Assembly: GCA_045655865.1 (NCBI GenBank)
Contig: JAZOQB010000048.1
Coordinates: 1 to 29,304 of the forward strand
From: RGIG5579 sp045655865
Lineage (GTDB): Bacteria > Bacillota > Clostridia > Oscillospirales > SIG627
Direction: 5' to 3'
Length of the DNA stretch: 29,304 bases
Of the stretch, positions 5,944-14,100 are shown piece after piece (within the stretch, counting starts at the first letter, position 1; each line of letters opens with the position of its first letter). A model generated the notes under the pieces. The model was given only the letters and a program-made list of their open reading frames with translations, ran no database searches and was not told where the DNA came from. The position numbers and the translations under genes were made by a program.

Positions 5944-7176
5944 CTAGAATAGTATGATGAGGAACTGGGAGACCAGAACCACTGCGATCAAGGCAATAGG
6001 ATAGGTAGCAGCGTAGGCGCTGGCCACATCTTCCGTGCCGGAAACGTTGATCAAAGTCCCAAGAGCCGGGGTCGAAGTCATACCGCCGGTAATAGAACCT
6101 AAGTTGTTCAAAAGGGAAAGTTTGAGAACATATTTTGCAAACAGATACCCAACGATCATGGGAACGATGGTCATGATCACGCCGTAAACGAAATACATCA
6201 CTTTAAAGTACTTAACGAAGTTGATGCCGCCAGCGATACCTGCGCCGATGAGAAAGAGCATCAGGCCCAATTCGCGGAAGATCTTCAGAGTAGATTCCTT
6301 GGGGGTAAGATTGATGGGTCCAATGCGACCGATGTGACCGAAGATCAGAGCCATTACAAGAGTGCCGCCGGTGGTTCCCAGAGAGAAGAACTTAGCGATC
6401 TTAATTCCACCCAGCAAAATGCCAAGAATGGCAGCCACGGAAAATGCCATGAAACCGAATCCGTCGATCTCAATCAGCTTACCCTTGTATTCCTTTTTCG
6501 CTCCGGTGTCCACACCCACAAGCTTTGCACGCTCATCTGCCATGTTGGCCTTGGCCATTTTAGGAACAAGCTGAACAAAGAGAACCACGCCAATTACGCC
6601 AAAAAGGTACGCAATGCCGTGTCCTACGGTAACCGCCGCTTCATAAGAAGCCTCCACCGTCTCTTTTGCGGCAGAGAAAGCGGGAGTGGAAGTGAGAGAA
6701 CCGGAAAGAAGTCCGACCACCATGGCGGTCAGCTCTTTGAAATCAGCGCCGCTCTCCAAGAAACGTGCAGCGTAAATGCAGCCAATGGCAGAAATTCCTC
6801 CGGCAACGATGATAAGCACGCCCAAGAGAATGTAGGACTTAAAGTTTTTCTTAAAATTAGCAAAGAAATTGGGTCCGGCAATAAAGCCAACTGCGGTAAC
6901 AAAAAGGATCAACCCGAAGTTTTCAACGATCTTCAAAGCGTCGGATGAAAAGCTCACGCTTCCCTCTCCCGCTTTCAGAACCAGCGCATCCGATAAGAAA
7001 TTGGGCAAAAGGGCACCGAAAAGCAGTGCCACGATGAAAACACCGGCTGTACCCAGGGAAACGCCCTTAATGGTCACGCGGCCCAGAAGGTAGCCCAGGG
7101 CAGCGATGAGCATGATGCTAAACATCAGCTTGATAATACCGGAAAGGGAAAATGCAAACACTGACGAGGCAAACAT
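5944..7176 (-). CDS. AspT/YidE/YbjL-type antiporter, without RCK domains
   Basis: The 410-residue membrane protein shows two copies of the AspT-YidE-YbjL repeat, each with its signature: GSLTSTPAF (159-167) and GGMTSTPAL (364-372). A short hydrophilic loop (about 205-237) lies between. AspT-family members exchange aspartate for alanine or other dicarboxylates and generate proton-motive force by decarboxylation coupling. The substrate here is not determinable. Typical members are about 550 residues with two TrkA-C (RCK) domains in the central loop; those are missing. I place the start at the internal ATG (7176) because AAGGAG lies nine bases before it and a sigma-A promoter at 7223-7251 would fall inside a longer reading frame that begins at 7251. 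Confidence 0.85.
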   Translation of the reverse strand: MFASSVFAFSLSGIIKLMFSIMLIAALGYLLGRVTIKGVSLGTAGVFIVALLFGALLPNFLSDALVLKAGEGSVSFSSDALKIVENFGLILFVTAVGFIAGPNFFANFKKNFKSYILLGVLIIVAGGISAIGCIYAARFLESGADFKELTAMVVGLLSGSLTSTPAFSAAKETVEASYEAAVTVGHGIAYLFGVIGVVLFVQLVPKMAKANMADERAKLVGVDTGAKKEYKGKLIEIDGFGFMAFSVAAILGILLGGIKIAKFFSLGTTGGTLVMALIFGHIGRIGPINLTPKESTLKIFRELGLMLFLIGAGIAGGINFVKYFKVMYFVYGVIMTIVPMIVGYLFAKYVLKLSLLNNLGSITGGMTSTPALGTLINVSGTEDVASAYAATYPIALIAVVLVSQFLIILF

Positions 7177-7222
7177 AGACAAATTACTCCTTACTTTCTT
7201 GATTTTGTCAAAATCCAAAGCC

Positions 7223-7251
7223 ATTTTAGCGGTGGCCGAAAAAAAAGTCAA
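7223..7251 (-). promoter_or_regulatory. Sigma-A promoter of the antiporter gene
   Basis: On the minus strand, TTGACT (7251-7246), a 17-bp spacer and TAAAAT (7228-7223) form a good promoter about 45 bases before the chosen start codon. It is divergent from the U32 gene, whose own likely -10 (TATGAT, 7371-7376) has only a weak -35. Confidence 0.65.
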
Positions 7252-7400
7252 TCAAAAAGGGTCTCCGAGAACATACCGTTTTTTTATATAATCAATCACG
7301 TTTTTTGATAATTACCGTTTCTTCGATGGTTTCTTTTAGAAAACGCCTTTCTTTTTTTCGACAAATATGATATGATACAAAGAAAGAAAGGGGCGGTGAA

Positions 7401-9083
7401 ATGAAAAACAACGTGGAGCTTCTTTGTCCAGTAGGGGGAATGGACTCCCTGGAAGCGGCACTGCTGGGGGGCGCGGACGCAGTGTACTTCGGTGGACAGG
7501 ACTTCAATGCACGAATGCATGCCAAGAACTTTGACCGGCAAGAGATCTTGACGGCCATCGGGCGATGCCACGACAAAGGTGTTCGGGTCTATGTCACCCT
7601 CAATACCCTTCTCACCGACCGACTTCTGCCACAGGCGTTGGATTTTGCCGGTTTTTTGTACAGATCCGGTTGTGACGCTTTGATTGTAGCAGATCCGGGC
7701 TTTGCCTCTCTGATCCGCAACGATCTTCCCGACTTTCCCCTTCACGCCAGCACCCAAATGTCCGGGCACAACGTGGGAGCCGCCCAGATCCTTTCGGAAA
7801 AAGGATTTTCCCGCATGGTATGCGCCCGGGAACTGGATCGGGAAAACCTTGCCGTTCTCTGCCGCAAGTCTCCCATTGAAATCGAATTGTTTGTCCACGG
7901 CGCTCTTTGCGCCAGCCATTCGGGACAGTGCCTGATGAGCAGCATGATCGGCGCCCGATCCGGCAACCGGGGAGAATGTGCTCAGCCTTGCCGTCTGCCT
8001 TACAACGGCGCTTATCCTTTGAGCTTAAAAGATCTGTCTTTGGCCTCTCACGCCAAAGAAGTACTCTCTTTAGGGGTGTCTTCCCTGAAGATCGAAGGAC
8101 GGATGAAGAGCCCCGCCTACGTGTACACCGTAGCGAGGATCTGGCATCGTCTGATCCGGGAACAGCGAAACGCCACACCGAAAGAATTAAATGAGCTGGC
8201 AGGCATTTTTTCCCGAAGCGGCTTTACGGATTCTTATTTTACCCGCTCCCTCTCCCCCGCCATGCTGGGAACGCGGCGAGCCGAGGACAAAAAAATGAGC
8301 CGGGACACCAAAGTTCGTTTTTCCGATGTGGGACGGCGCGCTCCCGCCATTTTGGTAGAAAGAGAGAAAAAGGAAATCGCCATGCCTCCTCTTCCGCCAA
8401 AAGAGAACGGAACCGCCCGTCGCTCCGCTCGCTTTTATGACCCCGGTCAGATCCCGGAAACGGATTTTTTCCGGGAAGTTTATCTGCCCCTGGCCTCCTT
8501 TCATCCGAAAAAGGCCAACGGGGTGTTTCTCCCTCCGGTGGTGTTTGACAAAGAGGCAAGTTTTGTCCGCTTGCAATTAGAACAAGCGGCAAAACAGGGC
8601 GCCCAGCACGTTCTCGTAAGTAACTTAGGACAACTTCCCCTTTTAGAGGGGCTTCCTTTCCAAGTTCACGGGGATTTTCGGCTGAATATCATGAACAGTT
8701 TTTCTTTTCCATTTCTTCCAGATCTTGAAGATGCCATTGCTTCTCCGGAATTGAACATGGCACAGCTTCGGGATCTGCGTGGAAAAAAGCGGGTGATCGT
8801 TTACGGCAGACTCCCGCTCATGCTCCTGGAGAGGCCCTTGGGCGTCAGATCTCTTCGGGATCGGCGGGGTATGGTCTTCCCTGTTTTGCGAGAGGGAAAA
8901 CGGGATATCCTTCTTAACTCCGTTCCTCTTTACATGGGGGATAAACAGAAAGAACTACTGGAAAAAGGGCTTTTGGATCAACATTTTCTCTTTACCGTTG
9001 AGACCCGCTTGCAAGTGGAAACGGTGATCCGTGCCTTTCAAGAAGGGGCTTCTCTTTCCGGTCCGATCAAAAGAATTTCATAA
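7401..9083 (+). CDS. U32 family protein (peptidase U32 / RNA hydroxylation type)
   Basis: The 560-residue protein begins with the U32 TIM-barrel pattern (VELLCPVGGMDSLEAALLGG, then ADAVYFGGQDFNAR) and carries the family cysteines that hold an iron-sulfur cluster: Cys170 and Cys177 in HGALCxxxxGQC, Cys193 and Cys197 in GECAQPC, followed by SLKDL and LKIEGRMKSP. Although named for a collagenase, characterised bacterial members (TrhP, RlhA) are prephenate-dependent RNA hydroxylases acting on tRNA U34 or 23S rRNA. Which RNA is modified here is unknown. The C-terminal part (about 300-560) is a second, less conserved region; the length lies between TrhP and RlhA. The start follows AAAGGGGCGG. The lipid kinase gene begins 23 bases downstream, so the two are probably cotranscribed. 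Confidence 0.9.
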   Translation: MKNNVELLCPVGGMDSLEAALLGGADAVYFGGQDFNARMHAKNFDRQEILTAIGRCHDKGVRVYVTLNTLLTDRLLPQALDFAGFLYRSGCDALIVADPGFASLIRNDLPDFPLHASTQMSGHNVGAAQILSEKGFSRMVCARELDRENLAVLCRKSPIEIELFVHGALCASHSGQCLMSSMIGARSGNRGECAQPCRLPYNGAYPLSLKDLSLASHAKEVLSLGVSSLKIEGRMKSPAYVYTVARIWHRLIREQRNATPKELNELAGIFSRSGFTDSYFTRSLSPAMLGTRRAEDKKMSRDTKVRFSDVGRRAPAILVEREKKEIAMPPLPPKENGTARRSARFYDPGQIPETDFFREVYLPLASFHPKKANGVFLPPVVFDKEASFVRLQLEQAAKQGAQHVLVSNLGQLPLLEGLPFQVHGDFRLNIMNSFSFPFLPDLEDAIASPELNMAQLRDLRGKKRVIVYGRLPLMLLERPLGVRSLRDRRGMVFPVLREGKRDILLNSVPLYMGDKQKELLEKGLLDQHFLFTVETRLQVETVIRAFQEGASLSGPIKRIS

Positions 9084-9106
9084 AACGAAAAAGGAGAGGA
9101 TTCGCC

Positions 9107-10021
9107 GTGCAGCATATTTTCATCCTCAATCCCAAAGCAGGCATCAAAAGCCAAATTCACAAGACCGTGGAACAGATCCGTCAGGTCTTTGCATCGTTAC
9201 CCGGCGAAAAATACCGCATCCTTTTCACCGAAAAGCGTGGTCATGCGGTAGATTTGGCCCGAGAGGCCTCAGGCGGGGAGGAATTCGTGCGCCTTTATGC
9301 CTGCGGAGGGGACGGCACCCTTCACGAAGTGGTCAACGGTGCAGCAGGATCTCAGCGTGCCGCCGTCTGTCCGATTCCTTTGGGGAGCGGAAACGATTCG
9401 ATCCGTAGCTTCGACCAATTTTCAAAAGCGGATTTTCTGAATCTTTCCGCCTGCGTTCACGGTTCTGTTTTCCCATGCGACCTTTTGCGCTGCGGTTCTC
9501 TTTACAGCATCAACAACATTTCCGTAGGACTGGATGCTCTGGCCGCAAGTCGTCAGCAAAATCTGAAAAAGCTCCCCTTGATTTCCGGAGGAGCGGCGTA
9601 CAAGCTGGCCCTTGCCTATTCCTTTCTCTCCTCTATGAAAAATCCCATAACCTTTCAGGTGGACGGGAAAGATCTTTCGGTAGGAGACGGAAATGTGACT
9701 TTGGCAGTTCTGGGAAACGGTCGCTTTTACGGTGGCGGTTTTCAAGCCACACCGCTGGCAGAGATCAACGACGGATATATGGATTTTCTTACGTTGCCCA
9801 CCATCTCCCGCTTCCAGTTTCTTCGGTACGTGGGCGATTACAGGCGAGGCGACCATCTAAAAACCATGCCTTTGGTGCACTACCAAAAATGCAAAAAAAT
9901 CCGTCTGTTTTCCCCTGGGCCCATCTGCCTCCAGGCAGACGGAGAAATTTTTGAACGGGTCAATCCGGAGATCGAGATCGTCCCCGGAGCCATTCAATTG
10001 ATCCTGCCAAAGAGGGCGTAG
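9107..10021 (+). CDS. Diacylglycerol kinase family lipid kinase (YegS/DgkB type)
   Basis: The 304-residue protein has the DAGK catalytic pattern: NPKAG at 8-12, GGDGT at 67-71 (ATP site) and PLGSGND at 91-97, with the C-terminal beta domain (FYGGGFQATPLAEINDGYMD, then QADGE). Such soluble kinases phosphorylate diacylglycerol or related lipids; in Firmicutes DgkB recycles diacylglycerol released during lipoteichoic acid synthesis. The exact lipid here is not shown by the sequence. The start is GTG, placed eight bases after AAAGGAGAGG. It follows the U32 gene closely. No clear terminator follows it; the miaB promoter begins 19 bases after its stop. Confidence 0.92.
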   Translation: MQHIFILNPKAGIKSQIHKTVEQIRQVFASLPGEKYRILFTEKRGHAVDLAREASGGEEFVRLYACGGDGTLHEVVNGAAGSQRAAVCPIPLGSGNDSIRSFDQFSKADFLNLSACVHGSVFPCDLLRCGSLYSINNISVGLDALAASRQQNLKKLPLISGGAAYKLALAYSFLSSMKNPITFQVDGKDLSVGDGNVTLAVLGNGRFYGGGFQATPLAEINDGYMDFLTLPTISRFQFLRYVGDYRRGDHLKTMPLVHYQKCKKIRLFSPGPICLQADGEIFERVNPEIEIVPGAIQLILPKRA

Positions 10022-10039
10022 GCAAGCAGGAAAATTGCA

Positions 10040-10069
10040 TTGACGAAAGATGCGGTTTTATGATACAAT
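10040..10069 (+). promoter_or_regulatory. Sigma-A promoter of the miaB-mutS-mutL operon
   Basis: TTGACG (10040-10045), an 18-bp spacer and TACAAT (10064-10069). It lies about 35 bases before the miaB start and is the only clear promoter before the four-gene run. Confidence 0.7.
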
Positions 10070-10102
10070 AAACTCAAATTTTAGAACGAGGAACTCCCAT
10101 TG

Positions 10103-11443
10103 ATGGAAGCGAAAACCATTTACATTCACACCTTCGGTTGCCAGCAAAACGAAGCGGACAGTCAGACCCTCTTGGGCATCGCTCAAAGCCGTGGTTTTTC
10201 GGAAGCAGAGCGCATGGAAGAGGCTGATGTGATCCTTTTTAATACTTGTGCGGTCAGAGAGCACGCAGAGCTGAAAGCCCTCTCCACCACAGGTCAACTA
10301 AAGCATTTAAAGGAAAAGAAAAAACATTTAAAGATCGGGCTGTGTGGCTGCATGGTCCAGCAAGAGCACCGCAAAACGGATATTCAAACCAAATATCCTT
10401 ACGTAGATTTTCTCTTCGGTACCAACCAGATCTCCCGATTCGGGGAAATTCTATCTCAGGTCCTTTCTTCGCAAAAACGGTTGTTTTTTCTTGAGAGCTA
10501 CGAGGAAAATCCGGGCAAAATTTGCGAAGGGCTCCCCATTCAGCGAAAAAATTCCCACCAGGCCTATGTTTCCATCATGTACGGTTGCAACAATTTCTGC
10601 ACCTACTGCATCGTGCCCTACGTAAGAGGGCGAGAGCGGAGCCGGGCAGCGGAAAAGATCATAGAAGAGGTCTCCGCCCTGGTAAAGGCAGGCTATCGAG
10701 AGATCACCCTATTGGGGCAAAACGTAAATTCCTACGGAAAAGACCTCCCAGACCCTTATCCTTTCGCCCGCCTTCTGGAAAAGCTCTCTCAGATCCCGGG
10801 GGATTTCGTATTAAAATTTATGACTTCCCACCCAAAGGACGTGACCGAAGAGCTCATTGAAGTCATTGCAAAAAGTGAAAAATGCGAAAGACATTTTCAC
10901 TTGCCTCTTCAGGCCGGAAGCGACGAGATTTTGAAAAAAATGAACCGGCGCTATACTTCGGAACACTTCTTTTCCCTGTGCGATGCCTTGCGAGAAAACA
11001 TTCCGGATATCGCCATCACCACCGATATCATCGTAGGCTTTCCCGGAGAAACGGAAGAAGACTTTGAAAAAACTCTTTACGCCTTAGAGCGTTGCCGCTT
11101 TGACGGGGTGTTCAGTTTTGTGTATTCTCCCAGAAAAGGAACGCCGGCCGCCCAAATGGAAGGCAGAATTCCAAGCGAAGTTACAAAAGATCGCATGGCA
11201 AGGCTCCTTGATTTGCAGCAGCGGATCCAAACGGAAAACAACCAGCGCCTGGTAGGAACCACGCTACGGGCTCTGTGCGAAGGGGAAAGCAAGACCGATC
11301 CTGACTTTTATTCCGCCCGAAGCGACGGAGGAAAGCTTATTCATTTTCCAAAGCCTCAAGGCGAGGATCTTACCGGAAAATTTGTTCGGCTGAGAATCAC
11401 TCAAGCCCGGGCCATACAGTTATTTGGGGAGGTGGTATCATGA
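10103..11443 (+). CDS. miaB: tRNA-2-methylthio-N6-dimethylallyladenosine synthase
   Basis: The 446-residue radical SAM methylthiotransferase adds a methylthio group to N6-isopentenyl-A37 of tRNAs reading UNN codons. The three cluster cysteines of the N-terminal UPF0004 domain are Cys13 (TFGCQQNEAD), Cys49 (FNTCAVRE) and Cys83 (CGCM). The radical SAM cluster cysteines are Cys162, Cys166 and Cys169 (GCNNFCTYCIVPYVRGRERS), and a TRAM domain ends the protein. The motifs and NTCAVRE favour MiaB over MtaB or RimO. I take ATG at 10103; a TTG directly before it is closer to the GAGG ribosome binding site and could be used instead. It overlaps mutS by four bases (ATGA), a usual sign of translational coupling. 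Confidence 0.96.
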   Translation: MEAKTIYIHTFGCQQNEADSQTLLGIAQSRGFSEAERMEEADVILFNTCAVREHAELKALSTTGQLKHLKEKKKHLKIGLCGCMVQQEHRKTDIQTKYPYVDFLFGTNQISRFGEILSQVLSSQKRLFFLESYEENPGKICEGLPIQRKNSHQAYVSIMYGCNNFCTYCIVPYVRGRERSRAAEKIIEEVSALVKAGYREITLLGQNVNSYGKDLPDPYPFARLLEKLSQIPGDFVLKFMTSHPKDVTEELIEVIAKSEKCERHFHLPLQAGSDEILKKMNRRYTSEHFFSLCDALRENIPDIAITTDIIVGFPGETEEDFEKTLYALERCRFDGVFSFVYSPRKGTPAAQMEGRIPSEVTKDRMARLLDLQQRIQTENNQRLVGTTLRALCEGESKTDPDFYSARSDGGKLIHFPKPQGEDLTGKFVRLRITQARAIQLFGEVVS

Positions 11444-14049
11444 GTCCCATGATGCTTCAATACCTGGAAATCAAAAAGCAATACGAGGGTTTTCTCCTCT
11501 TCTACCGTCTCGGAGATTTTTACGAGATGTTCTTTGAGGATGCAAAACTGGCCTCCCGAGAGCTGGATCTGACTCTCACCGGAAGGGACTGCGGCGAAGG
11601 AGAGCGCGCTCCCATGTGCGGCGTACCTTATCACTCCGCAGACGGGTACATTGCAAAGCTCATTGAAAAAGGCTACAAGGTTGCTATCTGTGAGCAGACC
11701 CAAGATCCCGCAACCTGCAAAGGAATCGTTCCCAGAGAGGTCATCCAGGTGATCACTCCCGGCACCGTCACCCTGGGCGGCGCCCTGGAAGAAGGAAAGA
11801 ATAACTTTCTGGCCACGGTCTATGTGGAAGGAAAGACGGGCGCCTGTGCCTTTTACGATCTTTCCGAAACTGCCATTTCCGCCATTTCCATGGAAGCAGA
11901 CAGTCCGGAATCGCTCTTTCGTCAGATCATCAACGAACTGGCAAAATTTTCGCCAAAGGAGATCCTCATCAACCTTGCTGAGGAAGAATGCAGTCCTCTG
12001 ACCGCTTTTCTTCGTCAGAGCGAAGGAATTCTGGTATCCTGCGGGATCCGGGATCTTTTCGAAGAGGAAAACCGTTCCCTTCTCCTTGAGCAGTTTGGAA
12101 AAAGAGAAGAAGAGTTGGGACTTTCCCAAAGAGACCCCGTTTTACTTAAAGTCTGCTACGGACTGATCGCATATCTTTTCACCACCCAGAAAACGGCGCT
12201 GAAATCCCTGTCGGAATTGAATCTTTACGACGGCACCCAGCACCTTGCCATTGATGCCAATTCCCGAAGAAATTTGGAATTGACCGAGACCCAAAGAGGT
12301 CGGGAAAAACGCGGTTCCCTTCTCTGGGTACTGGATCAGACCCGTACCAGCATTGGTGCCAGAATGATCCGCAAGTGGATCGAGGAGCCCCTCACCCATC
12401 CCCGGGCCATCGCAAAAAGACAAAGCGGAGTCCTGGAGTTTTTCAACAATCTCTCCATGAAAGACCGGGTTCGGGAGGCTCTGTCGCCGGTTCAGGATAT
12501 GGAGCGGATCTTATCCCGAATCATTTACGGCAACGGAAACGCCAAGGACCTGTTTGCCCTGTCCACTTCCCTGTCTTACCTTCCGGGCATCGCCTCGCTT
12601 TTGGAGTCCTCGGCAGGAGAGGCCCTGGAGGAACTTTTTCAGCGTTTGCAAAAGGACATTCTCCCGGTTACCGACGATCTTGTGGCCCTGCTTTCCTCTG
12701 CCATTCGCCCGGATCCACCGTTCTCCGTTCGGGAAGGCGGTTTTATTCAGAAAGGGTACAATCAGGAACTGGACGAATTAAACCAGATCATGAACGAGAG
12801 CCAGGTATATCTGGCCAAAATTGAAAGCACCGAGCGGGAGATCACCGGGATCCCCAAGCTTAAAATCGGTTACAACAGAGTCTTCGGATACTATTTTGAG
12901 GTCTCAAAGCTCCATACAGACAAAGTCCCCGACCGCTACATCCGCAAGCAGACGCTGACCGGGGCGGAACGGTACATCACCAGCGAACTGAAGGACCTGG
13001 AAAGTCGAATTTTGGGGGCAAAAGACAGAGCGGTGGCCCTGGAATACGATCTTTTCCGGGAAATCTGCGAAAAAGTCAAGTCTTGTGCCGCCGTTCTTCA
13101 AGAGGCCTCGCAATGCATTGCCCAGATCGACGTTTATGCATCTCTGGCTCACGTGGCCCTTGAGAATCATTACGTATGTCCGGTGGTAAACTTCTCCGAC
13201 CGGATCGTCATCCGGGATGGTCGTCACCCGGTGGTAGAAAAAATGACAAAGGGATTTTTCGTGCCAAACGATACCGAGCTTGACTGCGAGAATCGACGCA
13301 TGGCCATCATCACCGGCCCTAACATGGCAGGAAAGAGCACCTATATGCGCCAATGTGCCATTATTGTCATTATGGCTCAGATGGGATCCTTTGTCCCGGC
13401 AAAAGATGCGCAGATCGGCATTGTGGATCAAATTTTTACCCGAGTGGGCGCCAGTGATGATCTGTCCATGGGACAATCCACGTTTATGCTGGAAATGAGT
13501 GAAGTGGCCTACATTCTAAAGAACGCCACAAAAAAAAGCCTGATCATCTACGACGAGATCGGTCGCGGCACATCCACTTACGATGGCATGAGCATCGCAA
13601 AAGCGGTGGTGGAATACACCGCCGGAAAAAAATGCGGCGCCAAGACCCTGTTTGCCACTCACTACCACGAGCTCTCGGAACTGGAAAGTCAAATGGAAGG
13701 CGTGAAAAACTACAACATTGCGGCGAAAAAACGCGGCGATGACGTCATTTTCCTTCGGAAGATCATTCCCGGAAGCGCCGACGACAGTTACGGTATTGAG
13801 GTAGCAAGTCTTGCGGGAGTGCCAGCCGAGGTCATTCGCCGGGCCAAGGAAAACCTAAAAGATCTGGAATCCAGAGCGCCCGCAAACAAAAAGCCCGTCA
13901 CGATCGAGAAGGAAGAATCCCTTCCTATGCTCTCCTGTATTCGGGATAGCATCATCGACACCTTAAAAGGGATCAACGTCGACACCCTTACCCCCATCGA
14001 AGCTTTGGGCAAGCTTCACGATCTGTCCAAAGAAGCCAAAGAACTCTAG
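11440..14049 (+). CDS. mutS: DNA mismatch repair protein MutS
   Basis: The 869-residue protein binds mismatches and small loops and starts mismatch repair with MutL. The mismatch-reading Phe-x-Glu motif is present at 27-29 (DFYEMF). The core and lever domains follow. The ABC-type ATPase has Walker A GPNMAGKST at 626-634, and the Walker B/signature region DEIGRGTST at 705-713, followed by ATHYHEL. The C-terminus ends in the usual TPIEALGKLHDLSKEA segment. Length is typical of MutS1. Its ATG overlaps the miaB stop, with GGGGAGG upstream as ribosome binding site, and mutL follows after 51 bases. The miaB-mutS-mutL order is common in Clostridia. Confidence 0.98.
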   Translation: MSPMMLQYLEIKKQYEGFLLFYRLGDFYEMFFEDAKLASRELDLTLTGRDCGEGERAPMCGVPYHSADGYIAKLIEKGYKVAICEQTQDPATCKGIVPREVIQVITPGTVTLGGALEEGKNNFLATVYVEGKTGACAFYDLSETAISAISMEADSPESLFRQIINELAKFSPKEILINLAEEECSPLTAFLRQSEGILVSCGIRDLFEEENRSLLLEQFGKREEELGLSQRDPVLLKVCYGLIAYLFTTQKTALKSLSELNLYDGTQHLAIDANSRRNLELTETQRGREKRGSLLWVLDQTRTSIGARMIRKWIEEPLTHPRAIAKRQSGVLEFFNNLSMKDRVREALSPVQDMERILSRIIYGNGNAKDLFALSTSLSYLPGIASLLESSAGEALEELFQRLQKDILPVTDDLVALLSSAIRPDPPFSVREGGFIQKGYNQELDELNQIMNESQVYLAKIESTEREITGIPKLKIGYNRVFGYYFEVSKLHTDKVPDRYIRKQTLTGAERYITSELKDLESRILGAKDRAVALEYDLFREICEKVKSCAAVLQEASQCIAQIDVYASLAHVALENHYVCPVVNFSDRIVIRDGRHPVVEKMTKGFFVPNDTELDCENRRMAIITGPNMAGKSTYMRQCAIIVIMAQMGSFVPAKDAQIGIVDQIFTRVGASDDLSMGQSTFMLEMSEVAYILKNATKKSLIIYDEIGRGTSTYDGMSIAKAVVEYTAGKKCGAKTLFATHYHELSELESQMEGVKNYNIAAKKRGDDVIFLRKIIPGSADDSYGIEVASLAGVPAEVIRRAKENLKDLESRAPANKKPVTIEKEESLPMLSCIRDSIIDTLKGINVDTLTPIEALGKLHDLSKEAKEL

Positions 14050-14100
14050 CCGTATTCTTTGACTCCATCCTACATAAAACCGGAAAGAAAGGAGCTTTTC

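Noticed and set aside
7177..7251. Longer N-terminus for the AspT-type antiporter (start at 7251)
   Set aside because: A sigma-A promoter lies inside this stretch and the ribosome binding site precedes the ATG at 7176.
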